Source of the DNA: an uncultured Bacteroidales bacterium
GTDB lineage: Bacteria > Bacteroidota > Bacteroidia > Bacteroidales > Muribaculaceae
DNA: 10,181 nucleotides
Assembly: GCA_900552315.1 (NCBI GenBank)
Contig: URZM01000071.1
Coordinates: forward strand, 1-10,181
Direction: 5' to 3'
Part shown: piece after piece, positions 1 through 5,688 of the stretch
Numbering within the stretch: position 1 is the first letter of the stretch
Layout of the letters: each line of letters opens with the position of its first letter
The notes under the pieces: model-generated
What the model saw: only the letters and a program-made list of their open reading frames with translations
Told to the model about the DNA's origin: nothing
The model's database searches: none
Translations under genes and position numbers: made by a program

Positions 1-302
1 AACTTTGTTAACCGGGTACGCTTGCGTGCCCGGACACCAACCCCTCCCGGACCCAGCCCCGGAGGGGCTGCACTGAACCCTCCCAGCTACTCCGACATGT
101 CCCCGGCCCGGCGATTCCACCTGCCTGTCCCCCCGCATGCCTATGGCATGCTTCGCGCCGCGTAATGCGGCGCGGGGTAGCCCCGCATTGCAGGCGAAGC
201 CGGAAATGCGGGGAAAAGGAACATCAAACGCAACGCATGCCATAAGGTATGCGAGCGTCCTCCCATACCTACGCCCGCCTCCCCTGCAGGGAATCATGCC
301 CG
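1..302. repeat. Gene-free tract of short GC-rich stem-loops
   Basis: I see no convincing gene here; the open frames have no recognisable protein character. The tract is instead a series of inverted repeats. Arms 12-20/25-33 pair with one G-U. Arms 54-60/64-70 are 7 bp around a GGA loop. Arms 135-141/145-151 are 7 bp around TAT. Arms 154-161/167-174 are 8 bp. Arms 181-189/205-213 are 9 bp. Arms 245-251/264-270 are 7 bp. The plus strand is C-rich (26 C to 13 G in 1-60; 24 C to 13 G in 241-300). The block at 135-213 contains GGGGTAGC, shared with the structured repeat at 1682-1802, so it may be a decayed relative. Possible roles are a REP/BIME-like element, transcript 3' ends from a gene left of the window, or a structured RNA; none can be decided here. 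Confidence 0.5.
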
Positions 303-330
303 ACATGGACCCGCACCGCACCAGGGCGGC

Positions 331-460
331 TATTCGCGGAGCGAATACATACAAAAATCCCCACGAAATCTTTATCATTCCCGACAGCTGCACGAAACTG
401 CGGCCATCCCTCTCCTCTTTGTGTGGTAGCTCGCGCAGCAACCACTACCGCAGCGCGCTT
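331..460 (+). repeat. Structured dispersed repeat, copy A (upstream of the toxin-antitoxin pair)
   Basis: This copy begins with a perfect 7-bp hairpin around a GGA loop (331-337/341-347), followed by the block CCCCACGAAAT (359-369). It ends with a block at 425-460 that matches 1765-1800 at 34 of 36 positions. The middle (370-424) differs from the other copy and lacks its long hairpin. Order and orientation of the three modules match copy B, giving direct repeats about 1.35 kb apart that bracket the toxin-antitoxin genes. No transposase or terminal duplication is visible. It is probably a non-autonomous repeat family; its function is unknown. Confidence 0.65.
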
Positions 461-616
461 GAATAAAATCCTTGGGAGTCCGACTCCACTACCCGGTCCG
501 GCACGAGCCCCGGCAGGGCACACATTTCGTTACGGCCTTACATACATGTCAGAGGGTGCCAGCCCGTCCCTTCCTTAATATCGGGCATATCGCGGCAATC
601 ACACTACGCCTAAGAA
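461..616. other. Gene-free spacer before the toxin-antitoxin promoter
   Basis: No gene is recognised. The only notable structure is a 5-bp hairpin with a CCG loop at 475-487. The overlapping open frames change character within a few codons and have no family signature. Confidence 0.4.
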
Positions 617-642
617 AAAATGCAACCTATAAGTTGCATTTT
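617..642. promoter_or_regulatory. Operator-like inverted repeat before the toxin-antitoxin pair
   Basis: Perfect 10-bp arms (617-626 and 633-642, AAAATGCAAC and its complement) surround a 6-nt centre. The right arm covers the -33 region of the promoter that reads into the toxin gene. HigA-type antitoxins bind palindromes in their own promoter, so this is the natural candidate for autorepression by the helix-turn-helix protein at 1241-1543. The palindrome is seen; the binding is inferred. Confidence 0.6.
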
Positions 643-664
643 CCGGATTCTCTTAGTAACTTTG
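633..664 (+). promoter_or_regulatory. Bacteroidota-type promoter of the toxin-antitoxin operon
   Basis: TAACTTTG at 657-664 is a perfect match to the Bacteroidota -7 element TAnnTTTG. A GTTG at 633-636, 20 nt upstream, serves as a partial -33 element. Transcription would start near 671, about 18 nt before the toxin ATG at 689. Confidence 0.7.
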
Positions 665-688
665 CACTTGGATAAATGTTTATAAGGT

Positions 689-1237
689 ATGAGGTTTGCA
701 CGAATAATCGACGGATTCGACCATCTCTGGGCTGTAAAAGATCAGGATAAGGAAGCGGATGAACTCACCCTGTTGTTCCGGAACTGGACCAACGGCGAGT
801 ATCTCCTTGATTTCTTTATGGAGAATATGGAAGACCTCAAAAGCTTCTTCCATATCCAACGACTCGATGAAGCCGTCAATGATACATTTGAGGACGCCGA
901 GGCTTTGCAGGAACTCGTTCTTGAGGTTCCCTACACCGAACACCTTGACGACCTTTTCAAACCTCTGGACATCACCGACACACGCACCTGGGAGCTGAGC
1001 CGCGAGAAAGCTCGCAACTGGAACCGTGAACGCCATGCAAGCTGGCTCCGCATCTACGCCATAAGGCTTGAACCGAATGTATACATCGTGACAGGCGGAG
1101 CCATCAAGCTAACCCGGACTATGCAGGAACGCGAACATACGGCGCTCGAAGTGCAGAAGCTCAATCGCTGCAAAGCGTTCCTGAAAGCCAACGGTGTATT
1201 TGACCAAGGCAGTTTTGTTGAACTTACTAACGAATAA
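689..1237 (+). CDS. HigB-like (Gp49-type) toxin, putative
   Basis: 182 residues, first gene of a two-gene operon. The C-terminal half (about residues 119-172) has the pattern of Gp49/HigB-like RelE-superfamily toxins: WLRIYAIRL, then a strand ending in GGAIKLTRT, then a helix ending in an A/N-rich segment. In that family this region is the ribosome-dependent mRNase core, with a lysine-rich strand such as K140. The first ~100 residues are strongly acidic (many D and E) and longer than in typical 90-120-residue HigB proteins. The ATG at 689 is chosen because it follows the TAACTTTG promoter at a short distance. The antitoxin follows after 3 nt, with toxin first as in HigBA. The toxin assignment rests mainly on gene order and the HTH partner; activity is not demonstrated. 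It could instead be a related host-defence or regulatory protein. Confidence 0.65.
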   Translation: MRFARIIDGFDHLWAVKDQDKEADELTLLFRNWTNGEYLLDFFMENMEDLKSFFHIQRLDEAVNDTFEDAEALQELVLEVPYTEHLDDLFKPLDITDTRTWELSREKARNWNRERHASWLRIYAIRLEPNVYIVTGGAIKLTRTMQEREHTALEVQKLNRCKAFLKANGVFDQGSFVELTNE

Positions 1238-1240
1238 ATT

Positions 1241-1543
1241 ATGGCAAGCAACGCAATCAAATTTTTAGAGGAACATCAGAGCGAGACCCCCTCGCGATTT
1301 GCAGAAGAAGCCGCATGGCGAAAGGAGAATATAGGCTGGCTCCGCTGGTCGCGTCAGCTTGCCGTTACCCTTATCGGCTACATGCAGGACAACGGACTCA
1401 AGAGAGCCGACCTCGCAGCCCGACTCGGCGTGAGTCCGCAATACGTGAGCAAACTCCTCTCAGGCACCGAAAACCTAAGCTTCAAAAGCGTAGCCAACAT
1501 CGAGGACAAGCTCGGCATCACCTGTTTCGCCCTGACGCAATAA
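1241..1543 (+). CDS. HigA-like XRE-family antitoxin
   Basis: 100 residues. Residues ~44-95 form a typical XRE helix-turn-helix: LIGYMQDNGL, then RADLAARLGVSPQYVSKLL as the HTH helices, then LSFKSVANIEDKLGI. The N-terminal ~40 residues are helical and charged and probably hold the toxin-binding region. The gene begins 3 nt after the upstream stop, so the two are co-transcribed and probably translationally coupled. The expected role is to bind and neutralise the protein encoded upstream and to repress the operon through the palindrome at 617-642. HTH assignment is firm; the antitoxin role follows from context. Confidence 0.8.
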   Translation: MASNAIKFLEEHQSETPSRFAEEAAWRKENIGWLRWSRQLAVTLIGYMQDNGLKRADLAARLGVSPQYVSKLLSGTENLSFKSVANIEDKLGITCFALTQ

Positions 1544-1552
1544 CGAGAGTTC

Positions 1553-1569
1553 GGGACAATCGCTGTCCC
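1553..1569 (+). terminator. Weak terminator candidate after the antitoxin gene
   Basis: A 6-bp perfect stem (1553-1558/1564-1569) with a 5-nt loop lies 9 nt past the antitoxin stop. No T-run follows directly, so it is at best a weak terminator; the larger hairpin at 1713-1766 could also end this transcript. Confidence 0.3.
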
Positions 1570-1681
1570 TGCTCACTGCTTTATACATAACCTTCCCTCG
1601 CAATATTTCTTCTCCGCTCAAGCCATCCACGCCTACCTCTCCGACAAATAACCCCAATCGACTCTACACCAGGTGCCCAGG

Positions 1682-1802
1682 CGATGCGCGGAGCGCATCC
1701 ATAATAATAAAGCCCCACGAAATGCGAGAGGGCGGGCGTTATGCCCGCTCTCTCGTCTTCGTGGGGTAGCTCGCGCAGCAACCGCTACCGCAGCGCGGTT
1801 GC
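1682..1802 (+). repeat. Structured dispersed repeat, copy B (downstream of the toxin-antitoxin pair)
   Basis: Three modules in the same order as copy A. Module 1 is a 7-bp hairpin with a GGA loop (1683-1689/1693-1699); its stem sequence differs from copy A but pairing is kept, a compensatory change. Module 2 is a long hairpin opened by CCCCACGAA (1713-1721) and closed at 1758-1766, with an inner 13-bp stem (1725-1737/1743-1755, one G-U pair, loop GTTAT). Module 3 (1765-1800) matches 425-460 and here also forms an 8-bp stem (1778-1785/1795-1802). Preserved pairing suggests selection at the RNA or single-strand DNA level. The hairpin may also terminate transcripts from either side. Confidence 0.7.
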
Positions 1803-1860
1803 ATACCCTCTACCATACATTTTGCATATGTTTGCCTGCCCGTCCGGAAGGCCGGTGAGT

Positions 1861-2835
1861 TTACTTGCTCAACTCGAGCATGCGGCGGATGGGACGAAGC
1901 GCCTTCTCGGCTATGTCCGGGTCTACGGTGACCTCGGGGCGCTCGTAGAGCAGCGCCTCGTACACCTTGCGAAGCGTGCCTAACTTCATGTACTCGCACT
2001 CGTTGCACTGGCACTCCGCGTCCTGCGCCGGAGCCGCTATGAACGTCTTCTCGGGGCAGGTCAGGCGCATCTCCCGCAGGATGCCGCTCTCGGTGACCAC
2101 GATGAACTCGGAGGCCTCGTCGCTCTTGGCGAAGGCGAGCAACGCGGCCGTGCTACCTACCTTATCGGCTATCAGCTGCAAGGGTTTGCGGCACTCCGGA
2201 TGCACCAGCACCTTGGCTCCCGGGTGAGCCTTCTTCAACTCCAATATGCCCTCCAGGTCGAACCGGTCATGCACATGGCAGGCACCCGGCCACAGCAGCA
2301 TGTCGCGCCCCGTGACGGAATTTATGTAGCCCCCCAGGTTCTTGTCCGGCCCGAAGATTATTTTCTCGTCAGCGGGCAGCGAATCCACTATCTTGCGGGC
2401 GTTGCCGCTGGTCACAACGATATCCGTGTGAGCCTTCACGGCGGCCGAGGTGTTCACATAGCTGATCACGGTGTAGCCCGGGTGCGCCTTCACGAACCCG
2501 GCGAACTCCTCGGCGTCGCAGCTGTCGGCCAGCGAGCAGCCCGCCTCGGCGTCCGGGATAAGCACCTTCTTGCCCGGACAAAGAATCTTGGCCGTCTCGC
2601 CCATGAAATGCACGCCGCACATCACTATGATGTCGGCGTCGGTCTCGGCGGCCATCTGCGCCAGCGCCAGGGAGTCCCCTATGCGGTCAGCTATCTCCTG
2701 CACCTCGTCGCGCTGGTAATAGTGCGCCATGATCACGGCGTTCTTCTCCCTCTTAAGACGCGCTATCTCGCCACGCAGAAACTCGGCCTCGGCCGTAACG
2801 CCCCCCTGCGGAGCACACCCTTTGGAATCGCTCAT
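1861..2835 (-). CDS. nadA: Quinolinate synthase NadA
   Basis: Quinolinate synthase condenses iminoaspartate with dihydroxyacetone phosphate to quinolinate, the second step of de novo NAD synthesis, in the cytoplasm, using a [4Fe-4S] cluster. The 324-residue length is normal. Visible signatures include NAVIMAHYYQRDEVQEIAD (32-50), IGDSLALA (52-59), the MCGVHFMGETAKIL segment with cluster Cys73, PDAEAGCSLADSC (94-106), YVNTSAAVKA, TSGNA, FGPDKNLG, WPGACHVH with cluster Cys186, and HPEC (212-215). C-terminal cysteines 275, 277 and 280 precede EYMK; Cys280 is the likely third cluster ligand. ATG at 2835 is the natural start. No nadB or nadC is adjacent. Its promoter should lie in the AT-rich block at 2836-2890, which I also propose as part of an origin of replication, so transcription and origin function may interact. 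Confidence 0.97.
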   Translation of the reverse strand: MSDSKGCAPQGGVTAEAEFLRGEIARLKREKNAVIMAHYYQRDEVQEIADRIGDSLALAQMAAETDADIIVMCGVHFMGETAKILCPGKKVLIPDAEAGCSLADSCDAEEFAGFVKAHPGYTVISYVNTSAAVKAHTDIVVTSGNARKIVDSLPADEKIIFGPDKNLGGYINSVTGRDMLLWPGACHVHDRFDLEGILELKKAHPGAKVLVHPECRKPLQLIADKVGSTAALLAFAKSDEASEFIVVTESGILREMRLTCPEKTFIAAPAQDAECQCNECEYMKLGTLRKVYEALLYERPEVTVDPDIAEKALRPIRRMLELSK

Positions 2836-3226
2836 ATTATATATATGGTTAAGTTTTTAATTTTAAAAAAGAATATTATTGTTATTATGCCTGTAGATAA
2901 TGTAGACAACCTCTGTAACAAGAGATGCAGTGAGGCTGAGGCCGGGAAAGCGTACAAGGTTTGTCTACACTCCTGTGTGCTGACGGCGAGCCTGTTGCCG
3001 ACGTTTTCTACATCATAACCAACACGGTGGCGAAGTTACAAAAAATCCCGCTAAGGGTGTAGAAAACCACCCCTAAAAATGTAGACATCCCGGTAGACGG
3101 AATAACATAACTTTCCTTTGTCATCTCACCCTGCTCCCGGCATACCAAAAATCCCCGAACCCGCCAAACCGACTTATAATAAATCAATATACCACTTATA
3201 GAACCCTTATCTACAACTTATCTACA
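2836..3226. other. Candidate chromosomal replication origin (oriC) with DnaA-box-like cluster
   Basis: Eight nonamers of the form TTnTCTACA, allowing one A at the first position, lie at 2892-2900(-), 2901-2909(-), 2961-2969(+), 3004-3012(+), 3058-3066(-), 3080-3088(-), 3207-3215(+) and 3218-3226(+). They resemble the DnaA box TTATCCACA with T at position 6. Read on the minus strand, boxes 2901-2909 and 2892-2900 run directly into GGCA (2888-2891), then TAA TAA CAA TAA (2887-2876), then a tract at 2836-2887 with only 5 G/C in 52. This is the box, GC-cluster, DnaA-trio and unwinding-element order known from characterised bacterial origins, in the same orientation as E. coli R1 and its DUE. A second A+T-rich patch lies at 3172-3201, beside the last two boxes. 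The last boxes overlap the 3' end of the ATP-grasp gene. There is no gene in the spacer. No dnaA gene is in view; Bacteroidota origins need not adjoin dnaA. A binding array for another regulator is the main alternative. Confidence 0.55.
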
Positions 3227-4314
3227 CCCTCCCGGCAGCTCCGAAAGCCCTCCCCCAATGCTGCATCCTGGAAATGCCGTATCCAAACAGGTTTACCGTC
3301 AACGTCTCTTAAAAATAGGTTGTCGGGAGGGAAGGCCACGGTCTTTTCAGTGCCTGTGAGCTGGCTCTGCCCGGAGAGTAGCAGCATCTGTGTCTCGGCA
3401 AAATTCAATCCACCCATGGCCATTATCTCGGTCAAGGCAACATGGCGTATGTTGATTTCCGTGACAAAGGGTGTTCCGCTGGAGTCCTCCTTCATATCCA
3501 CTACCACAAGTCCATTCATTGTCTCTCCGGTTTTAGCAAGTATGTGTTCTACGGCTTCGCAGGCTCTCTGTATCGGTTTCAGGTCATTTATTAGCCTGCC
3601 TCTGCACGTGTTTCCAGTTATACCTGACATCGCTGCTTTGCTCATCATGTATTCACACCTTTCCAAGGTTCCGTAGCGAAGCAGTTCTCCGTCTGAGTAA
3701 AGGAGATAGCATCCCAGGTTGCGTCCGCTCAGATACTCAGACAGCATGAAATCAGAGCGGTCCCTGTGCAGGTCCTGCCAGGCTTTAAGCTCGTCGAGGT
3801 CGTGAGGAAGAAAAGACCCTTCGCCGGAGGTGGTGCCTGCGCGGTAATTGCGCACCCACATGGGGAAGTCCAGGAGCAGGGAATCCGGGCTTGCGTCCCC
3901 TTCTAATATCTGGAAACTGGGGACCAGGCCGGTATCGGAGAGCGAGGCGTACAACACAGACTTGTCGCTGACCGTGCGGGCGAAGCGAGGCGGGAGGCGG
4001 TGAAACCTCACGTCAAAGGGATGCTCGCACCAGTACAGCACCTCGGGCTCGGGAATCACTATGGCGTATTCAATGAGATTCTCATCTATTATCCTTTGCA
4101 TTATGTCCCGGTATGCGGAATCAGAACTGTAAGGCACCCTATAGACCTTTTCATAAAGACCCTCGAACACCCCGTAGAGATTGTAGCAGACATCCGTGCC
4201 TATGAACCGGCACCTGCCCTTGAAGTGGGGGCTCCTCATCAGCGCCCTTACCACGGAGCGCGATGTAACTCCACATGCGCCTGTCACAAGTATGTTGTAA
4301 GTTTCTGTATTCAT
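3211..4314 (-). CDS. ATP-grasp domain ligase (CarB-like fold), substrate unknown
   Basis: 367 residues. An N-terminal Rossmann-like preATP-grasp region (NILVTGACGVTSRSVVRAL, 7-25; then FIGTDV) is followed by SDKSVLYASLSDTGLVPSF (116-134), the usual entry to an ATP-grasp fold. PMWVRNYRAGTTSGEGS (151-167) is the ATP-binding loop, with Arg155 at the place often held by lysine. SEYLSGRNLGCYLL (192-205), VVDMK (271-275, Asp273) and FVTEINIR (283-290, Glu286 and Asn288) supply the nucleotide and metal ligands. Such enzymes join a carboxylate, via an acyl-phosphate, to an amine or other nucleophile. The start ATG (4314) overlaps the stop of the upstream adenylating-enzyme gene as ATGA, so the two are coupled. 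Its last codons overlap DnaA-box-like sites. Fold assignment is firm; substrate is not inferable, with cell-surface polysaccharide decoration or a small amide product as the two likely settings. Confidence 0.85.
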   Translation of the reverse strand: MNTETYNILVTGACGVTSRSVVRALMRSPHFKGRCRFIGTDVCYNLYGVFEGLYEKVYRVPYSSDSAYRDIMQRIIDENLIEYAIVIPEPEVLYWCEHPFDVRFHRLPPRFARTVSDKSVLYASLSDTGLVPSFQILEGDASPDSLLLDFPMWVRNYRAGTTSGEGSFLPHDLDELKAWQDLHRDRSDFMLSEYLSGRNLGCYLLYSDGELLRYGTLERCEYMMSKAAMSGITGNTCRGRLINDLKPIQRACEAVEHILAKTGETMNGLVVVDMKEDSSGTPFVTEINIRHVALTEIMAMGGLNFAETQMLLLSGQSQLTGTEKTVAFPPDNLFLRDVDGKPVWIRHFQDAALGEGFRSCREGVDKL

Positions 4315-5627
4315 GGGTGATACTCGTTTATCACTATTTTTCTTTTTCCTGAACTCAGCACCGGAATCTCCTCAGTATATTCAATATTTATCACGGCCTC
4401 TTCTCCCAACACTGATTTGAGTTCATGAATAATGGCCTGCTCATTTATATATTTTTTAGGAGCCATGTTCAGTATAAGATTGTAGATGCTTTTATTCTTT
4501 TGTATAAACTGGTATTGCTTCACGTCCTCGTTATTGTATATACACTCCGGCATGCCGTTGAAAAGGTCTATGACATTTCCATCCATGTCTCTTATAAGGT
4601 CATTTCTTCGACCCATAAGATTGGATAAAGAAATGGCAAATCCGGCTTCATCTCTTTCTCCTGCTATTGCAATGTCTCCTGTGTCATAGCGTATCAGTGG
4701 CATTGCATGGTTTGAAAGATCCGTTATCACCACACGTCCCGCCTCTCCCTCGGAGGTGGGACAGTTACAGTCTTCTTTTAGTATTTCTATCAGGCAGCTG
4801 CATCTGTTAAGTCGTATATGTGAGCCTACGCCGTCGATAATAGAGCTTCCCAGCACGCCGTTTTCCTCATTGCCGTATTGAGATATGATATGGCATCCCA
4901 ATTCAGAGGTGACTCGCCTACGCAGTGTCTCCGGCATGAGTTCGCCAACCGATATAAAAAAAGGATGTGAATTGAAATGCACTTTATTGTCTACTGCATA
5001 ACGTGTTATCAAATCTATGCTGGTCATGTAGGCTCGTATGAAATTTATTCTACGCTTGTCTATTGTCTCTATGAATTTTTTAATGCGATTTTCATCAAGC
5101 CGTGAATTGTCAAAATAAAAGATATTGGACTTGGAATCATATCTGTCAGCGAAACCGGACCAGTAGTGGGAGCCGCTGCGGACGTGAATCAAAGGATCAC
5201 AGGAGCGGAAGCCTATCAGGTCATTCTCGTATTTGATGGTGGCGACACGGCGTAGGCGGCACAGGGTGTCTTGCGGCGTGCAGAAAGGTGTGCCTGTGCT
5301 GCCCGAGGTCTTCTGGATATGCAAAGGACCTTTTTGTCCCGGTATTTTGTTTATGGGGGTCAAAAAAGCCTGCTTGTCGGAAAGGATTATGGATTTGTCA
5401 ATGACCGGAAAAGTATCAAGGGTATAGACAGGCTTATTCTTGTAGTAATCAATATTATGCTTGGCGAACTCAAGAATATGCTCAAGCAATTGGAGCCTTC
5501 GTCTCATGCCTTTTTCAGAGGGCGAGGCTGTGAGTTTTACATCCAGGTAAGCTCTCAGGAGATTGCCTCCCTTCAGCATATCCTCAATCCAATACCGTTT
5601 TCTTTTGTACCAGGTGCCAATACTCAT
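4311..5627 (-). CDS. PaaK/CapK-like adenylate-forming enzyme
   Basis: 438 residues from ATG 5627. It belongs to the phenylacetate-CoA ligase-like branch of the ANL superfamily, which adenylates a carboxylic acid and usually transfers it to CoA or another acceptor. Visible are the P-loop KTSGSTGTP (106-114), SQYGNEENG (249-257), GRVVITDLSNHAMPLIRYDTGD (297-318, shown split: GRVVITDL and RYDTGD), GRRNDLI (339-345), and a C-terminal SGKRK (426-430) containing the likely catalytic lysine. Cysteines 276, 278, 287 and 289 (C-S-C...C-N-C) could bind a metal. A TTG 27 nt upstream would lie inside the promoter -7 element, so ATG 5627 is preferred. It overlaps the ATP-grasp gene by ATGA. Members of this branch occur in capsule and exopolysaccharide loci (CapK), but no glycosyltransferase cluster is in view. 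A+T is higher than in neighbouring genes, especially at 4380-5160, hinting at acquisition. Confidence 0.85.
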   Translation of the reverse strand: MSIGTWYKRKRYWIEDMLKGGNLLRAYLDVKLTASPSEKGMRRRLQLLEHILEFAKHNIDYYKNKPVYTLDTFPVIDKSIILSDKQAFLTPINKIPGQKGPLHIQKTSGSTGTPFCTPQDTLCRLRRVATIKYENDLIGFRSCDPLIHVRSGSHYWSGFADRYDSKSNIFYFDNSRLDENRIKKFIETIDKRRINFIRAYMTSIDLITRYAVDNKVHFNSHPFFISVGELMPETLRRRVTSELGCHIISQYGNEENGVLGSSIIDGVGSHIRLNRCSCLIEILKEDCNCPTSEGEAGRVVITDLSNHAMPLIRYDTGDIAIAGERDEAGFAISLSNLMGRRNDLIRDMDGNVIDLFNGMPECIYNNEDVKQYQFIQKNKSIYNLILNMAPKKYINEQAIIHELKSVLGEEAVINIEYTEEIPVLSSGKRKIVINEYHP

Positions 5628-5647
5628 ATCCAGCGTATTAAGTTGGG

Positions 5648-5680
5648 TTTGCAAATGTAGCTAATTATTTTGTAATTTTG
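5648..5680 (+). promoter_or_regulatory. Promoter of the methyltransferase operon
   Basis: TTTG (5648-5651), 21 nt, then TAATTTTG (5673-5680): both elements match the Bacteroidota sigma-ABfr consensus. The start of transcription is expected at about 5686-5690, right at the ATG (5689). The -33 element directly abuts the -7 element of the divergent operon, so the two promoters probably compete. Confidence 0.7.
5652..5659 (-). promoter_or_regulatory. -7 element for the PaaK-like/ATP-grasp operon
   Basis: On the minus strand TACATTTG matches TAnnTTTG. It predicts transcription from about 5645, giving an 18-nt leader before ATG 5627, and argues against the TTG at 5654. No good -33 element is seen upstream, so the promoter may be weak or need an activator. 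Confidence 0.5.
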
Positions 5681-5688
5681 CGGTGATT

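Noticed and set aside
137..578. Overlapping ~109-codon open frames in the left spacer
   Set aside because: They cross several hairpins and the repeat copy A; composition (Pro/Arg/Ala-rich) reflects GC-rich noncoding DNA.
331..1802. Integron cassette with attC sites
   Set aside because: The repeats lack recognisable attC core sites (GTTRRRY pairs) and there is no integrase in view.
2200..3018. 272-codon plus-strand open frame over nadA and the following spacer
   Set aside because: It is antisense to a certain nadA, has a His/Val/Gly-biased shadow composition and matches no family.
2892..3226. Plasmid iteron origin
   Set aside because: Repeats are 9-mers in both orientations rather than ~20-bp direct iterons, and the context (nadA, mscL, gapA) is chromosomal with no Rep gene.
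2892..3226. CRISPR-like short repeats
   Set aside because: Units are only 9 bp, irregularly spaced and in alternating orientation.
5628..5654. TTG start giving nine extra residues to the PaaK-like enzyme
   Set aside because: It lies inside the -7 element at 5652-5659, so it would not be transcribed; ATG 5627 is better placed.
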